A stretch of DNA of 64,000 nt from CAVRIA01 sp963721115 (GCA_963721115.1 CAVRIA010000006.1:1156734-1220733), one strand, 5' to 3'; positions 31,900 to 42,084 are shown, counted from the stretch's first letter. Made by a program: numbers and translations. Notes: generated by a model from the sequence alone, not told the origin.

Positions 31900-34296
31900 T
31901 TACTGCCGCGGCTCGACTCCCAGCTCGCGACTCAGCGCGCGTGTCAGCTCGTCGTGAAGAGAGTTCACCTCATCGTCGGTGAGCGTGCGATCCGGCGCGC
32001 GGTAAGCGATGGAGTACGCCAGGCTCTTCTTCCCGGCCGGGATCGGAACGCCCACATACTCGTCGAACAACTCGATGTCCTCGACCAGATCCCGCCCGCG
32101 GCTGCGGACGAATTGCACGACACGGTCGGAAGCGAAGTCTTCGTCTGCCACGATTGCCAGGTCCCGTACCACCGCCGGGTAACGCGGCAAGCCTCGGAAG
32201 ACCAAGCGCGCGGGACAATACGGAAGCACCTTTTCCAAGTCAAGCTCGAACAGCCAGTGCGCGCCGTCGACGCCGAGCTCGACCTCGACCTCGGGATGCA
32301 AGGCGCCGAGCGCACCGATGATCTGACCGCCGAGCGTGGCGACGCCGGTCTTTCCGGGATGAAAGGGGAGCCCCTCTGCCCAGCGCTCCCAGCGCACCGT
32401 GTCGAGGACATGCAAGCGGTCGAACACCGCTTCGACGACGCCCTTGGCGTCCGCGAACTCCACCGCCCGGGGCTTGCCGATGCCGGTGTGGGAGAGATCC
32501 CCCGCCAGCAGACCCGCCAGCCGCCACCCTTCGCGGTTGCCCTCCGCCTGCCAGAAGACCTTGCCGATCGAGAAGCCGCCGACGCCGGTGACGCCCTGGT
32601 TGCCGTTGGCGCGCCACGCGGTCACCAGTCCGCCGAGCAGGCTGCGCCGCATCTCGCTGTCCTCGCGCGTCATCGGATTGAGAACCGCCACCGCTCCTCC
32701 GTTCGTCGACACCCCTGGGAAAAGCTCGTTCTGGCGCGACGAGGCGAAGCTCAGGCTGATGATCTCGCTGAGCCCGTGGGCGGCGAGCAATTGCTTCAGC
32801 TCCCGCTCCCGGCGCAGGCGGATCGGCAGCGCGCCGCCCTGCATCCGTACCTGGGGCATGGTCGTGGGAATGCGCGCGTACCCGGCGATGCGGGCGATCT
32901 CCTCGATGACGTCGATCTCGCGCGTCAGGTCGAGTCGAAAGGTCGGCGGAACGACGCTCAACACGCCGCGCGGGCCCGCGCCGACAGCCGCCCCGAGGAG
33001 CTTCAGCGTGGCGGTGATCTCGGCGCGGCCGAGGGCGAAGCCGAGCAACTCCTCCACGCGCCGTGGCCGCACCGCGATCGGCGCCGGAGGATGCGCGCCC
33101 GGGTACGCCTCGACGACCCCGGGCGCCACCTCGCCGCCCGCCACCTGCCGCAGCAGGGCGGCGGCGCGGTGCAGGGCGATCGGCACGCCGTCGACGTCGA
33201 CGCCGCGCTCGAAGCGGAAGGCCGCCTCCGAGCGCAGGTCCAGGCGCCGCGCCGTGCGCCGCACCGTGCCGGGATCGAACCACGCCGCCTCGAGCAGGAC
33301 GCCGGTCGTCGCGTCGCCCACCTCCGAGTCGAGCCCGCCCATCACCCCGGCGATGGCGATCGGTTCCTCGCCGGCGGTGATCAAGAGGTCGTCCGGCGCC
33401 AGGGAGCGAACGACGCCGTCCAGGGTGCGAATCGAGGCGGTCGCGCCGGCGCGGCGGACCACGATCTCCGGCGCCGGCAGGCGGTCGTAGTCGAACGCGT
33501 GCAGGGGCTGCCCGCGCTCCATCATCACCAGGTTGGTGACGTCGACCACGTTGTTGATCGGGCGCAGCCCAACGGCGAGCAGACGCCGCTGCAGCCACAG
33601 CGGGGAGGGTCCGACGCGCACCCCGCGGACGAGGCGCGCCGCGTAGCGGGTGCAGCCGGAGGGGTCGTCGACGCGCACGCGGATCGAGTCGCTCGCCGCC
33701 GTCCCGCGCTCGCGCACGCTCAGGCGCGGGCGCAGCAAGCGTTGGCCGGTCAGCGCCGCCACCTCGCGCGCGATCCCCAGCACGCTCAGGCAATCGCCCC
33801 GGTTCGGCGTGACCGACACGTCGAGCACGGTGTCCTCCACGCCGAGGTGGGCGCCGAGGCGCTCGCCGAGGGGGGCGTCGGAAGCGAGGATGAGGATGCC
33901 GCTCGCCTCGCCGGACAGCCCGAGCTCCGCCTCCGAGCACAGCATGCCGGCGGACTCGACGCCGCGGATCGCGGCGCGCTCGATGCGGCGGTCCCCCGGC
34001 AGCACGGTTCCCGGCGGGGCATAGGCGACGTGGTCTCCGGCCTTCATGTTGGTCGCCCCGCAGACGACCGTCACCGGCGCGCCGCCGCTCCGCACCTGGC
34101 AGACGGTCAGCTTGTCGGCGTTCGGATGAGGCTCGGCGCGCACGATCTCGCCCACCACCACGCCGGCGATCTCGGCGCCCAACTCCTCGACAGACTCCAC
34201 CTCCAGCCCGCCCATGGTCAGAATCTCGCACAGGCGCGCGATGTCGAGGTCCTCGAGGCGCACGAACTCGCGCAGCCAGCCGATGGGGACTCTCAT
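31900..34296 (-). CDS. pheT: Phenylalanine-tRNA ligase, beta subunit
   Basis: 798 aa, full length and intact. Domains in order: N-terminal tRNA-binding OB fold (VVVGEIVRAEPHPNADKLTV), B3/B4 editing domain (NRGDCLSVLGIAREVAALTG, NNVVDVTNLVMMERGQPLH), B5 domain (SEAAFRFERGVD), the inactive synthetase-like core (LNPMTREDSEMRRSLLGG) and the FDX-ACB anticodon-binding domain (RGLPRYPAVVRDLAIVADE, SLAYSIAYRAPDRTLTDDEV). With PheS it forms the alpha2-beta2 synthetase. Starts 13 bp after the pheS stop. Confidence 0.97.
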   Translation of the reverse strand: MRVPIGWLREFVRLEDLDIARLCEILTMGGLEVESVEELGAEIAGVVVGEIVRAEPHPNADKLTVCQVRSGGAPVTVVCGATNMKAGDHVAYAPPGTVLPGDRRIERAAIRGVESAGMLCSEAELGLSGEASGILILASDAPLGERLGAHLGVEDTVLDVSVTPNRGDCLSVLGIAREVAALTGQRLLRPRLSVRERGTAASDSIRVRVDDPSGCTRYAARLVRGVRVGPSPLWLQRRLLAVGLRPINNVVDVTNLVMMERGQPLHAFDYDRLPAPEIVVRRAGATASIRTLDGVVRSLAPDDLLITAGEEPIAIAGVMGGLDSEVGDATTGVLLEAAWFDPGTVRRTARRLDLRSEAAFRFERGVDVDGVPIALHRAAALLRQVAGGEVAPGVVEAYPGAHPPAPIAVRPRRVEELLGFALGRAEITATLKLLGAAVGAGPRGVLSVVPPTFRLDLTREIDVIEEIARIAGYARIPTTMPQVRMQGGALPIRLRRERELKQLLAAHGLSEIISLSFASSRQNELFPGVSTNGGAVAVLNPMTREDSEMRRSLLGGLVTAWRANGNQGVTGVGGFSIGKVFWQAEGNREGWRLAGLLAGDLSHTGIGKPRAVEFADAKGVVEAVFDRLHVLDTVRWERWAEGLPFHPGKTGVATLGGQIIGALGALHPEVEVELGVDGAHWLFELDLEKVLPYCPARLVFRGLPRYPAVVRDLAIVADEDFASDRVVQFVRSRGRDLVEDIELFDEYVGVPIPAGKKSLAYSIAYRAPDRTLTDDEVNSLHDELTRALSRELGVEPRQ

Positions 34297-34309
34297 CGTT
34301 CACCGCGCA

Positions 34310-35332
34310 CTAGAACTGCCGCAGAAAGCGCAGGTCGCCGCCGAAGAGCAGGCGGATGTCGTCGATCTCGTGCTTGAGCATGGCGATGCGCTCGATGCCC
34401 ATGCCGAAGGCGAAGCCGGAGAATTCCTCGGCATCGTAGCCGACGGCGGCCAGGACGTTCGGATCGATCATGCCGGCGCCCAGGATCTCCACCCATCCGG
34501 TTCCCTTGCAGATGCGGCAGCCGCGCTCCCCTCCCCGGCAGCCGAAGCAGCCGATGTCCACCTCCGCGCTCGGCTCGGTGAAGGGAAAGAAGCTCGGCCG
34601 CAGGCGCACCGGTGTCTCGGTGCCGTAGACCGCCTGCAGCGCGTGGGTGAGAACGCCCTTGAGATCGCCGAAGGTCACGTGGTGGTCGACCATGAACCCC
34701 TCGATCTGGTGGAACATCGGCGAGTGGGTAACGTCGCTGTCGTGGCGGTAGACGACGCCCGGAGCGATGACCCGCAGCGGCGGCTGCCGGCTCTCCATGA
34801 CGCGGATCTGCACCGGCGAGGTGTGGGTGCGCAGCAGGTGGTTGTCGCCGACGAAGAACGTGTCCTGCATGTCGCGGGCCGGGTGGTCCTTCGGGAAGTT
34901 GAGAGCCTCGAAGTTGTGGTAGTCGTCCTCGATCTCGGGCCCCTCCGCGACGCTGAAGCCGAGGGCGAGGAACACGTCGGTGAGCTCGTCCAGCATCTGG
35001 GTGATGGGATGCAGGCGCCCGGCCCGGGCTCGCCGCCCGGGGGCGGTGACGTCGATGCGCTCGGCGGCGACTCGGAGCGATCGGATCGCCGCCCGCGACG
35101 CCTCCAGGGCCTCGGCGATTCGCTGCTCGACTTCGTCCTTGACGGTGTTCAGCAAGGCGCCCATTGCCGGGCGCTCCTCCGGCGCCACCTCGCGCATGTG
35201 CCGGACCAGCGTCGTCAGCTCGCCCTTGCGTCCGAGGAAGCGGACGCGAACCTCCTCGATGGCCTCCTCGCCGTCGCTGCTCCGCAGAGCGGCCAGCGCT
35301 TCGGCGCGAATGCGTTCCAGGGCATCCTTCAT
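34310..35332 (-). CDS. pheS: Phenylalanine-tRNA ligase, alpha subunit
   Basis: 340 aa catalytic subunit of the class II synthetase. N-terminal coiled-coil (VRVRFLGRKGELTTLVRHMR), motif 1 region (EIEDDYHNFEALNFPKDHPA), motif 2 (LLRTHTSPVQIRVM with the following YRHDSDVTHSPMFHQ), and motif 3 with FGMGIERIAML. Intact. Sits between rplT and pheT in the conserved operon. Confidence 0.97.
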   Translation of the reverse strand: MKDALERIRAEALAALRSSDGEEAIEEVRVRFLGRKGELTTLVRHMREVAPEERPAMGALLNTVKDEVEQRIAEALEASRAAIRSLRVAAERIDVTAPGRRARAGRLHPITQMLDELTDVFLALGFSVAEGPEIEDDYHNFEALNFPKDHPARDMQDTFFVGDNHLLRTHTSPVQIRVMESRQPPLRVIAPGVVYRHDSDVTHSPMFHQIEGFMVDHHVTFGDLKGVLTHALQAVYGTETPVRLRPSFFPFTEPSAEVDIGCFGCRGGERGCRICKGTGWVEILGAGMIDPNVLAAVGYDAEEFSGFAFGMGIERIAMLKHEIDDIRLLFGGDLRFLRQF

Positions 35333-35420
35333 CGAGCGTCGAGGACGGGGTGGTGCGCGGCCGGGTGGCGCAGCCCGGTCGCGTTGCGCTCCGCAACGGG
35401 AGCCGGGCCGCCGGGGCGAA

Positions 35421-35780
35421 TCACGCCGCCAGCTGCGCCTTGGCGACGCCGGCGATGGCGTTGAAGCCGTCCGGGTCGCTCACGGCGAGATTCGCCAACA
35501 TCTTCCGGTCGATGGAGATGCCGCCCTTCTTCAGGCCGTGAATGAGCTGGCCGTAGGTCAGGCCGGCCAGGCGGGCGGCGGCGTTGATGCGCACGATCCA
35601 CAGGCTGCGAAAGTCGCGCTTGCGCACGCGCCGGTCGCGGTACGCATAGGTCAGCCCTTTCTCCACCGTCTCGCGCGCCTGCCGGTACTGCTTGCGGCGA
35701 CCGCCGACGTTTCCCTTTGCCAGTTTCAGCGTCTTCTTGTGACGCGCGCGCGCCTTCGTTCCACGTTTCACTCGAGGCAT
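35421..35780 (-). CDS. rplT: 50S ribosomal protein L20
   Basis: 119 aa. MPRVKRGTKARARHKKTLKL, GNVGGRRKQYRQARETVEKG, RKRDFRSLWIVRINAAARLA and GLTYGQLIHGLKKGGI are full-length L20. It binds 23S rRNA early in 50S assembly and in many bacteria represses its own operon. It follows rpmI with a 73-bp gap containing two GC-rich stem candidates (around 35795-35835), a plausible site for such autoregulation. Confidence 0.97.
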   Translation of the reverse strand: MPRVKRGTKARARHKKTLKLAKGNVGGRRKQYRQARETVEKGLTYAYRDRRVRKRDFRSLWIVRINAAARLAGLTYGQLIHGLKKGGISIDRKMLANLAVSDPDGFNAIAGVAKAQLAA

Positions 35781-35853
35781 GAGGCTCTCCTGCTATGCGC
35801 CCGCCACGGCGGGCTTCCGCCCCCGCGGGGGCTCTCCATCCGTGCGCCCGCGC

Positions 35854-36051
35854 TCACAGATACGGAATCAGCTTGTGAATGGCCTTGGCGTTGGCCGGCG
35901 ACACGAGCGTCGCCTTGCGCAGCCGGCGCTTCTGGTTGCGCGTCTTGCTGGTCAGGATGTGCCGCAGGTACGCCCTGCTGCGCTTGATCTTGCCGGATCC
36001 CGTCACCTTGAAGCGCTTGGCGGCACCCCGGTTCGTCTTAATCTTCGGCAT
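35854..36051 (-). CDS. rpmI: 50S ribosomal protein L35
   Basis: 65 aa: MPKIKTNRGAAKRFKVTGSG, KIKRSRAYLRHILTSKTRNQ, KRRLRKATLVS, then KLIPYL, a complete L35. The start at 36051 is 13 bp inside the thrS 3' end (thrS stops at 36038), so the two genes overlap directly. In most relatives infC (IF-3) lies between thrS and rpmI; here it does not. Confidence 0.97.
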   Translation of the reverse strand: MPKIKTNRGAAKRFKVTGSGKIKRSRAYLRHILTSKTRNQKRRLRKATLVSPANAKAIHKLIPYL

Positions 36052-37989
36052 GGCTCGTCTCCTTCGCTTCGCCCGCGGCGCCGCGCGCGGCCGCCTCGCG
36101 GCCGAGCTGTGCAATGAACTCGTCGAGGTGCACGGTCTCTCCACCCTTCTCGCCGCGCCGGCGTGGCGCGACCGTCCCGTCATCGGCTTCCTTGTCGCCG
36201 ACCACCAGCGCGTACGGGACCTTGGCCAGCTGCGCCTCGCGGATCTTGTATCCCAGCTTCTCGTTGCGATCGTCCAGATCGGCGCGAAACCCCGCCCCGA
36301 CCAGCCGCTCCCGCACTGCCCGCCCGTACGCCTGCTGTCGCTCGGTCAGTGTGAGCACGCGCACCTGGACCGGGGCCAGCCACAGCGGGAAAGCGCCGGC
36401 GCAGTGCTCGATCAGGATTCCCATGAAGCGCTCGATCGTGCCGAGGATGGCACGGTGGATCATCACCGGCCTCGCCTCGCTGCCGTCCGGGCGCACGTAG
36501 GAAAGATCGAAGCGCTCGGGCAGGGCGCCGAAGTCGAGCTGAATGGTGGCGAGCTGCCACTCGCGCTTGAGCGCGTCGAGCAGGACGAAGTCGATCTTCG
36601 GGCCGTAGAAGGCTCCGTCGCCGGGATTGATCTCGAACGCGACGCCCGCCCCGCGCAGCGCGCCGGCGAGAGCTCCTTCGGCGCGCTCCCACATCTCGTC
36701 GGTGCCGATCGACTTCTCCGGCCGCGTCGACAGGAAGACCTTGCGCTCGTTGAACCCGAAGGCCCCGTACACCTCGTCGATCATGCGCAGCAGCAGAGTG
36801 ATCTCGTCGCCGATCTGCTCCGGCATGCAGAAGATGTGTGCGTCGTCCTGACTGAAGCTGCGCACCCGCGTCAGGCCGTGCAGGGTTCCCGAGCGCTCGG
36901 CGCGGTGCAGGCGACCGAAGTCGGCATAGCGGATCGGCAGCTCGCGGTAGGAGCGCTTGCGCGACGAGTAGATCAGGCAGTGCGACGGGCAGTTCATCGG
37001 CTTGATGGCGTACTCGCGCTCCTCCAGCTGCGAGAAGAACATGTTGTCCTTGTAGTTCTCGTAGTGGCCGGAGCGGTGCCACAGCTCGACGTCGAGGATC
37101 TGCGGCGTGATCACCTCGTCGTATCCGTAGCGCCGGTAGAGGCCGCGCACGTAGTCGACGAGCTGGTTGTAGACCAGCGCGCCCTTGGGATGGAAGAAAG
37201 GGCTGCCCGGCGCCACCGGGTCGAAGCTGAACAGGTCGAGCTCCTTGCCGAGGCGGCGGTGGTCGCGCCGCTTCGCCTCCTCGAGACGCGCCAGATGCTC
37301 CTCGAGCTGCTGGCGCGAAGCGAAGGCCGTGCCGTAGATGCGCTGCAGCATCTCGTTGCGCTCGTCGCCGCGCCAGTACGCGCCGGCGATGCCGGTGAGC
37401 TTGAAGGCGCGCAGCCGGCCGGTCGACGGCACGTGCGGGCCGCGGCAGAGATCGACGAACTCGCCCTGCCGGTAGAGCGACACCCGGTCTTCCGGGATGT
37501 CCTCGATGATCTCGCACCTTGTAGTCCTCGCCCATGTCGCGAAAGAGGGCGATGGCGTCATCGCGCGCCACTTCCTCGCGGCGTGACCGGAAAGTCGCTC
37601 TTGACGATGACGCGCATCTCGGCCTCGATGCGCTCGAGGTCCTCGGGAGAGAAGGGAGTGTCCTTCTTGAAATCGTAATAGAAGCCGTCCTGGATCGTCG
37701 GCCCGATGGTCACCTGCACGTCGGGGAACAGCCGCTTCACCGCCTGCGCCATCAGGTGCGCGGTCGAGTGACGAATGACGTCCAGCCCGGCGGCGGAATC
37801 GCTCGACACCGGCTCGACCGAGCTCCCTTCCCGCACCGGCCGCGACAGATCGACCAGGGCGCCGTCGACCCGGGCGGCGACGACCTCGCGCAGGTTGGCG
37901 GTTCCCGCCGCCTTGATCGCCGCGAAGGCGGTCCTTCCGGAGGCGGCGTCCTTCGCCCGGCTCTGTTCGTCTGTGCTGGTGATTTCCAT
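36038..37989 (-). CDS. thrS: Threonine-tRNA ligase (two nearby frameshifts)
   Basis: About 650 aa after joining frames. N-terminal TGS domain (LREVVAARVDGALVDLSRPV), editing/SAD region (HSTAHLMAQAVKRLFPDVQV, IGPTIQDGFYYDF), class II core (GSPFFHPKGALVYNQLVDYV, MNCPSHCLIYSS, YRELPIRYADFGRLHRAERS, MIHRAILGTIERFMGILIEH) and C-terminal anticodon-binding domain. A stretch of about 60 bp (37515-37575), encoding REVARDDAIALFRDMGEDYK, lies in a different frame from both sides, so two compensating single-base errors are likely; the gene is essential and otherwise perfect. First gene of the translation operon. Confidence 0.93.
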
Positions 37990-38088
37990 CTTCGAGCTTC
38001 GAAAACCGCGCCGGGTAAAAGAGAGGCGCCGCTCGGCGCGGCGCCCCCTCTCAGCTCGCTCGCTGGCTGGCGCCGGCGAAGCAAGTCA

Positions 38089-38162
38089 TGGTAGGCACGG
38101 GCGGATTTGAACCGCCGACCCCTTCCGTGTCAGGGAAGTGCTCTCCCCCTGAGCTACGTGCC
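38089..38162 (-). tRNA. tRNA-Val (anticodon GAC), CCA encoded
   Basis: On the minus strand the cloverleaf reads acceptor GGCACG / CGTGCC, D-arm GCTC-AGGGGGA-GAGC, anticodon stem CTTCC-CTGACAC-GGAAG with anticodon GAC, T-arm GGCGG-TTCAAAT-CCGCC, then A and CCA at 38089-38091. All stems pair. 74 nt. Lies upstream of thrS, same strand. Confidence 0.95.
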
Positions 38163-38361
38163 TGCGGACGAGTGTTTCGCCACTCTCGCGAGCGACTCTC
38201 TGTTCTTCCAGCGACTCCTCGTTTCCTGGGCGCGCGACCGGAGCTGAAGCAGCTCGCGAGCCAAGTGCCCTAATTGGCCGAAATCCCGATGAAACTGAGC
38301 TTTTCTACGTAGCAACTTCGCTCCGGGGGGTCAAGAATGGACTACGGGCGTCGGAACGCGA

Positions 38362-38394
38362 AAGGGCCGCGAGGACAGAAGCCCCGCGGCCCTT
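38362..38394 (-). terminator. Hairpin terminator of the DUF1302 gene
   Basis: AAGGGCCGCG at 38362-38371 pairs perfectly with CGCGGCCCTT at 38385-38394 around a 13-nt loop, 27 bp beyond the stop of the minus-strand gene; after the stem (minus strand) comes TTCGCG, so only a weak U run. Confidence 0.7.
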
Positions 38395-38421
38395 CGGTCG
38401 CTTGCAGGCGGCGCGGCGCGC

Positions 38422-40524
38422 CTAGAACTGATAGGTCACCTTGAGTCCGGTCTCGTCGCGACGCGCCAGCAGGCCGCCGGCGCCCCAGGGATCGATGCTG
38501 GCCCGGCTGGCGCCGAAGTTGGTGTAAAAGTTCTGCCGCAGCTGGATGATCACGTTGTTGGTCACGAAGTAGTCGACCTTCAGCTGGACCAGGAAGTTCT
38601 CGTTCACTGGGTCGAGGGCCATGGCGCCGAAGGGGACGACCGTACCGCCGCGGTAGAAGCTGGTCGCCGCCAGCGTCGACAGCAGCTCCCAGCGGCGCAC
38701 GTTGTCGGCGTTGCCGTTCAGGGCGCCGTTCGTCGCGTCCTGGTTCTGCGTGCGCTCGTACACGCCGGCGAAGGGCCCGCTCGTCCACTGCCCCAGGCCC
38801 TGATTGGCGGTCAGACTCGCGGGCCATACCGTCACGTTGGCCGGGTTTTGCGGCGTGATGTACGGCGACTCGGAGGCGGTCAGGACTTGGCCGCGCAGAT
38901 CCGATGTCGGGCCGTCGATGTAGCTCCAGAAGAACTGGCCGGTAATGAACCAGGTCGTCCTGGCGTTGAGCCATTTGATCCAGGTCGGACGGTCGAAGCC
39001 GACCATACCGGCCCAGATGTTGCGCTTCGTGAAGCCGAGCGGCGCGATCTGCGATTGCTGCACCAGCGTGCCGTTGTTGCGCCGACCCTGGACCGGCACT
39101 CTCAGGTTCTGGTCGATCGACTGGAAGGGTGCGCCCATCTGGTAGGCGGTCTCCAGACGGAACACGGTGTTCGTCCAGTTGCCCTCGAAGTAGTTTCCGG
39201 TGAGGCCGAAGATGTGTGAATAGGGGTGGACCAGCTCCGCCGTCACCTCCGCGGGGAACACGGTCAAGCCCGAGAAATTATAGGGCAACGCGTTCGCCGT
39301 CGTCGTCGTGGGAGTCGGAATCTGGATGTCCTTGATCCTCAGGGCGAACGGGCTGCCGGCCGATGCTCCGATGCCGCGCCCGCGGATGTACAGATAGTTG
39401 AGGGTGAACTCGACACCCTGCGGAGTGACGGCGTGGAAGCGGGTGCCGACGTCGCTCGCCTCCGCCGGGTTTCGATGGAAGTCGCCCTGTTGGAAGTTGG
39501 TTCCCCCGAGATCGAAGATGGGCATCAGCGCGATCGGCTGGGGGGTCACGGGGTTCCCGTTTGCATCCACGGTGGCGGTGCTCGGAAGCTGGACCTGCCC
39601 GGGGCGCAGCGGGTTGGCGATGGGAATTCCCCAGGGATGGGGAAGGAAGTCGACCTTGGCGCCGGGCTGGTAGTCACCCGGGTTCCACACCACCTCGACG
39701 AAGGTGTTGGAGAGAGGGCCCAACTGGCCGATGTCGTAGATGCCCTTGGCCAGCCAAAGCGGGACGCGCAGCTTGTCCCACTCCTCCTGCTGGACGTGCC
39801 AGGTCAGATCGAGCGGGTTCCAGATGTCCATCAGGCGGAACTGGTCGCTCTCGCCCCAGATCACCTGCTGGCGGCCTAGCCGCAGGCTGATCGGCAGATC
39901 CCGCATCCGAAGGTCGATGTACGCCTCGCGCAGCCGGTTCTCGAACCTGTCCTGGTTGATGTTGTCGTCCTTGGCCAGGTACCCGGAGTAGATCGTCTTG
40001 AAGTTGGGTCTCAGCCAGGTGGGAACTTGCAGGTCGGCGCGCCCGGCGTTGAGGTTGCTGTGCCGATAGAGCCGCTGGTAGAGGCCGCTCAACAGAGTCC
40101 CGTTGGCGTTCAGATCGCCGCGGTCGTGGCCCGAGATCGGACCGCCGACGATGTCGTCGTAACGCGTCAAGCCGACCTGCCGGCCGCCGGGCAGGATGTC
40201 GTAGAAGCTGTCGTAGACACCCCGGTAGAGCATGTAGAGCTTGGCGCTCTTGAAGAAGGGAATCTCGTACTTGTCGATCAGCTTGCCGTTCTGGAACATG
40301 TCGTAGTCGAGCCGCAGCAGCGCCGTGTTGCGGTTCTGTACGAACTGGTACTCGCCGATCGACCGATGACGCACCCAGGTCTGGGTGTCGACACTGCCCG
40401 AGAGCTGCAGCGGCCCGTACTTCAGTGTCGCGCCTGCCGGCCCCGCAGCGAGGAAAAGGAGACCCAGAGTCACCAGCACCGCGCCCGAGATCCGCCACCC
40501 CTCGACTCTCCCACGTCGCATCAT
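38422..40524 (-). CDS. DUF1302-family outer-membrane beta-barrel protein
   Basis: 700 aa. Signal peptide (GAVLVTLGLLFLAAGPAGA), then alternating beta strands throughout and a terminal aromatic residue (ETGLKVTYQF), the signature of an outer-membrane barrel. The family motif RLGRQQVIWGESDQFRLMDI followed by NPLDLTW identifies DUF1302, whose members accompany lipid, sterol or aromatic-compound uptake and catabolism, often beside DUF1329 and RND exporters. Here no such partners adjoin. Intact, own terminator at 38362-38394; it is divergent from gltX with a 135-bp gap holding its promoter. Porin or long-chain-substrate channel function is inference. Confidence 0.88.
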   Translation of the reverse strand: MMRRGRVEGWRISGAVLVTLGLLFLAAGPAGATLKYGPLQLSGSVDTQTWVRHRSIGEYQFVQNRNTALLRLDYDMFQNGKLIDKYEIPFFKSAKLYMLYRGVYDSFYDILPGGRQVGLTRYDDIVGGPISGHDRGDLNANGTLLSGLYQRLYRHSNLNAGRADLQVPTWLRPNFKTIYSGYLAKDDNINQDRFENRLREAYIDLRMRDLPISLRLGRQQVIWGESDQFRLMDIWNPLDLTWHVQQEEWDKLRVPLWLAKGIYDIGQLGPLSNTFVEVVWNPGDYQPGAKVDFLPHPWGIPIANPLRPGQVQLPSTATVDANGNPVTPQPIALMPIFDLGGTNFQQGDFHRNPAEASDVGTRFHAVTPQGVEFTLNYLYIRGRGIGASAGSPFALRIKDIQIPTPTTTTANALPYNFSGLTVFPAEVTAELVHPYSHIFGLTGNYFEGNWTNTVFRLETAYQMGAPFQSIDQNLRVPVQGRRNNGTLVQQSQIAPLGFTKRNIWAGMVGFDRPTWIKWLNARTTWFITGQFFWSYIDGPTSDLRGQVLTASESPYITPQNPANVTVWPASLTANQGLGQWTSGPFAGVYERTQNQDATNGALNGNADNVRRWELLSTLAATSFYRGGTVVPFGAMALDPVNENFLVQLKVDYFVTNNVIIQLRQNFYTNFGASRASIDPWGAGGLLARRDETGLKVTYQF

Positions 40525-40659
40525 AGCCCCCTCCTTGGCGACCCCCCTGGCCGCCTAGCGATGTGCCCGTCACATACTCAAGAAGGCCGAAAGATTGCAA
40601 GCTTTTCGACGCGCCGCGATCGCGTTGACTCGATTTCGGACGACTGGTACTCGCAGCGG

Positions 40660-42084
40660 ATGGCAACCGTGCGCACGCGCTTCGCTCCCAGCCCGACCGG
40701 ACACCTGCACATCGGCGGAGCGCGCACGGCTCTCTTCAACTATCTGTTCGCGCGCCATCAAGGCGGCGTGCTGGTTCTCCGCATCGAGGACACCGATCGC
40801 GAACGATCGACGGCCGAGTCGATCCAGGCGATCCTCGACAGCCTGCACTGGCTCGATCTGGCCTGGGACGAGGGCCCGTTCTACCAGAGCGAGCGCAGCG
40901 AGCTGTACCGGGAGCACGCCGAGCGCCTGCTCGCCGGCGGAAGCGCCTATCGCTGCTACTGCACGCCGGCGGAGGTCGAGGAGATGCGCAAGATCGCGCT
41001 CGTGCAGGGGCGCAAGCCGATCTACGACCGCCGCTGCCGAACGCGCGCGGAACCTCCCGGCGACCGGCCCTTCGTCCTCCGCTTCAAGGCGCCACTGGTG
41101 GGCGAGACGGTGGTCAACGACCTGGTCAAGGGAAGCGTGCTCTTCCAGAATGCCGAGATCGACGATCTGATCCTCGTCCGCAGCGACGGCACCCCGACCT
41201 ACAACTTCTGCGCCGTCGTCGACGACGCGCTCATGCGCATCACCCACATCATCCGCGGCGAGGACCATCTGGCGAACACGCCGCGGCAGATTCAGATCTA
41301 CCTGGCTCTCGGCTACACCCCGCCCGCCTTCGCCCACGTGCCGCTCATCCTCGGTCTCGATCGGACCCGGCTCAGCAAGCGCCACGGCGCGACCTCGGTC
41401 ACGGCGTACCGCGACGCCGGTTATCTGCCCGAGGCGCTCAACAACTACCTGGTGCGCCTCGGCTGGTCGCACGGCGACCAGGAGATCTTCACCCGCGCCG
41501 AGCTGATCGAGAAGTTCTCGCTCGAGCAGGTCGGCAGCGCGGCCGGCATCTTCAACCCCGAGAAGCTCGACTGGGTGAACTTCCAGCACCTGAAGCAGCT
41601 GCCGGCGGCGCAGCTGGCGCAGGTCGTCAAGCCCTACATCGCGGCGCGCGACTGGTCGATTCCCGGCGACGACCGCTGGCTGGAGAAGATGGTGGCCACC
41701 CTGCAGGAGCGCGCCAAGACCCTGGTGGAGCTGGTCGAGCTGGCGCGATTCTATCTGCGCGACGACATCGAGCTCGACCCGAAGGCGGTGGCCAAGCACC
41801 TCGCCAAGGCCAACCCCGAGGCTCTCGCCGAGCTGCGCCAGGCCCTCGCCGCGCTGCCGGAATGGACGGTGGCCGGAATCCAGGCGGCGTTCGAGCAGGT
41901 GCTCGGTCACCACCAGCTCGCTCTCGGCAAGGTCGCGCAGCCAGTGCGCGTCGCCCTCACCGGCGGCACGGTCAGTCCCGGCATCTTCGAGGTCGCCGAC
42001 GTACTTGGCCGCGAGCGGGTGCTGGCGCGGCTGGACCGTGCCCTACCCGCCGCCGGGCAGACGAGCGGCGCCGCCACCGCCTAG
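40660..42084 (+). CDS. gltX: Glutamate-tRNA ligase
   Basis: 474 aa class I synthetase. HIGH motif in FAPSPTGHLHIGGARTALFN, GVLVLRIEDTDRERS, the mid-region YNFCAVVDDALMRITHIIRG and EDHLANTPRQ, the KMSKS equivalent LSKRHGATSV, and a helical anticodon-binding C-terminus ending SPGIFEVADVLGRERVLARL. Length and motifs are those of the discriminating or non-discriminating bacterial GluRS. The ATG at 40660 gives the canonical MATVRTRFAPSPTG start. Intact. Confidence 0.97.
   Translation: MATVRTRFAPSPTGHLHIGGARTALFNYLFARHQGGVLVLRIEDTDRERSTAESIQAILDSLHWLDLAWDEGPFYQSERSELYREHAERLLAGGSAYRCYCTPAEVEEMRKIALVQGRKPIYDRRCRTRAEPPGDRPFVLRFKAPLVGETVVNDLVKGSVLFQNAEIDDLILVRSDGTPTYNFCAVVDDALMRITHIIRGEDHLANTPRQIQIYLALGYTPPAFAHVPLILGLDRTRLSKRHGATSVTAYRDAGYLPEALNNYLVRLGWSHGDQEIFTRAELIEKFSLEQVGSAAGIFNPEKLDWVNFQHLKQLPAAQLAQVVKPYIAARDWSIPGDDRWLEKMVATLQERAKTLVELVELARFYLRDDIELDPKAVAKHLAKANPEALAELRQALAALPEWTVAGIQAAFEQVLGHHQLALGKVAQPVRVALTGGTVSPGIFEVADVLGRERVLARLDRALPAAGQTSGAATA

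Noticed and set aside
31525..34377. Long plus-strand open frame opposite pheT and ihfA
   Set aside because: Antisense to intact pheT and ihfA; low-complexity composition and no family motif.
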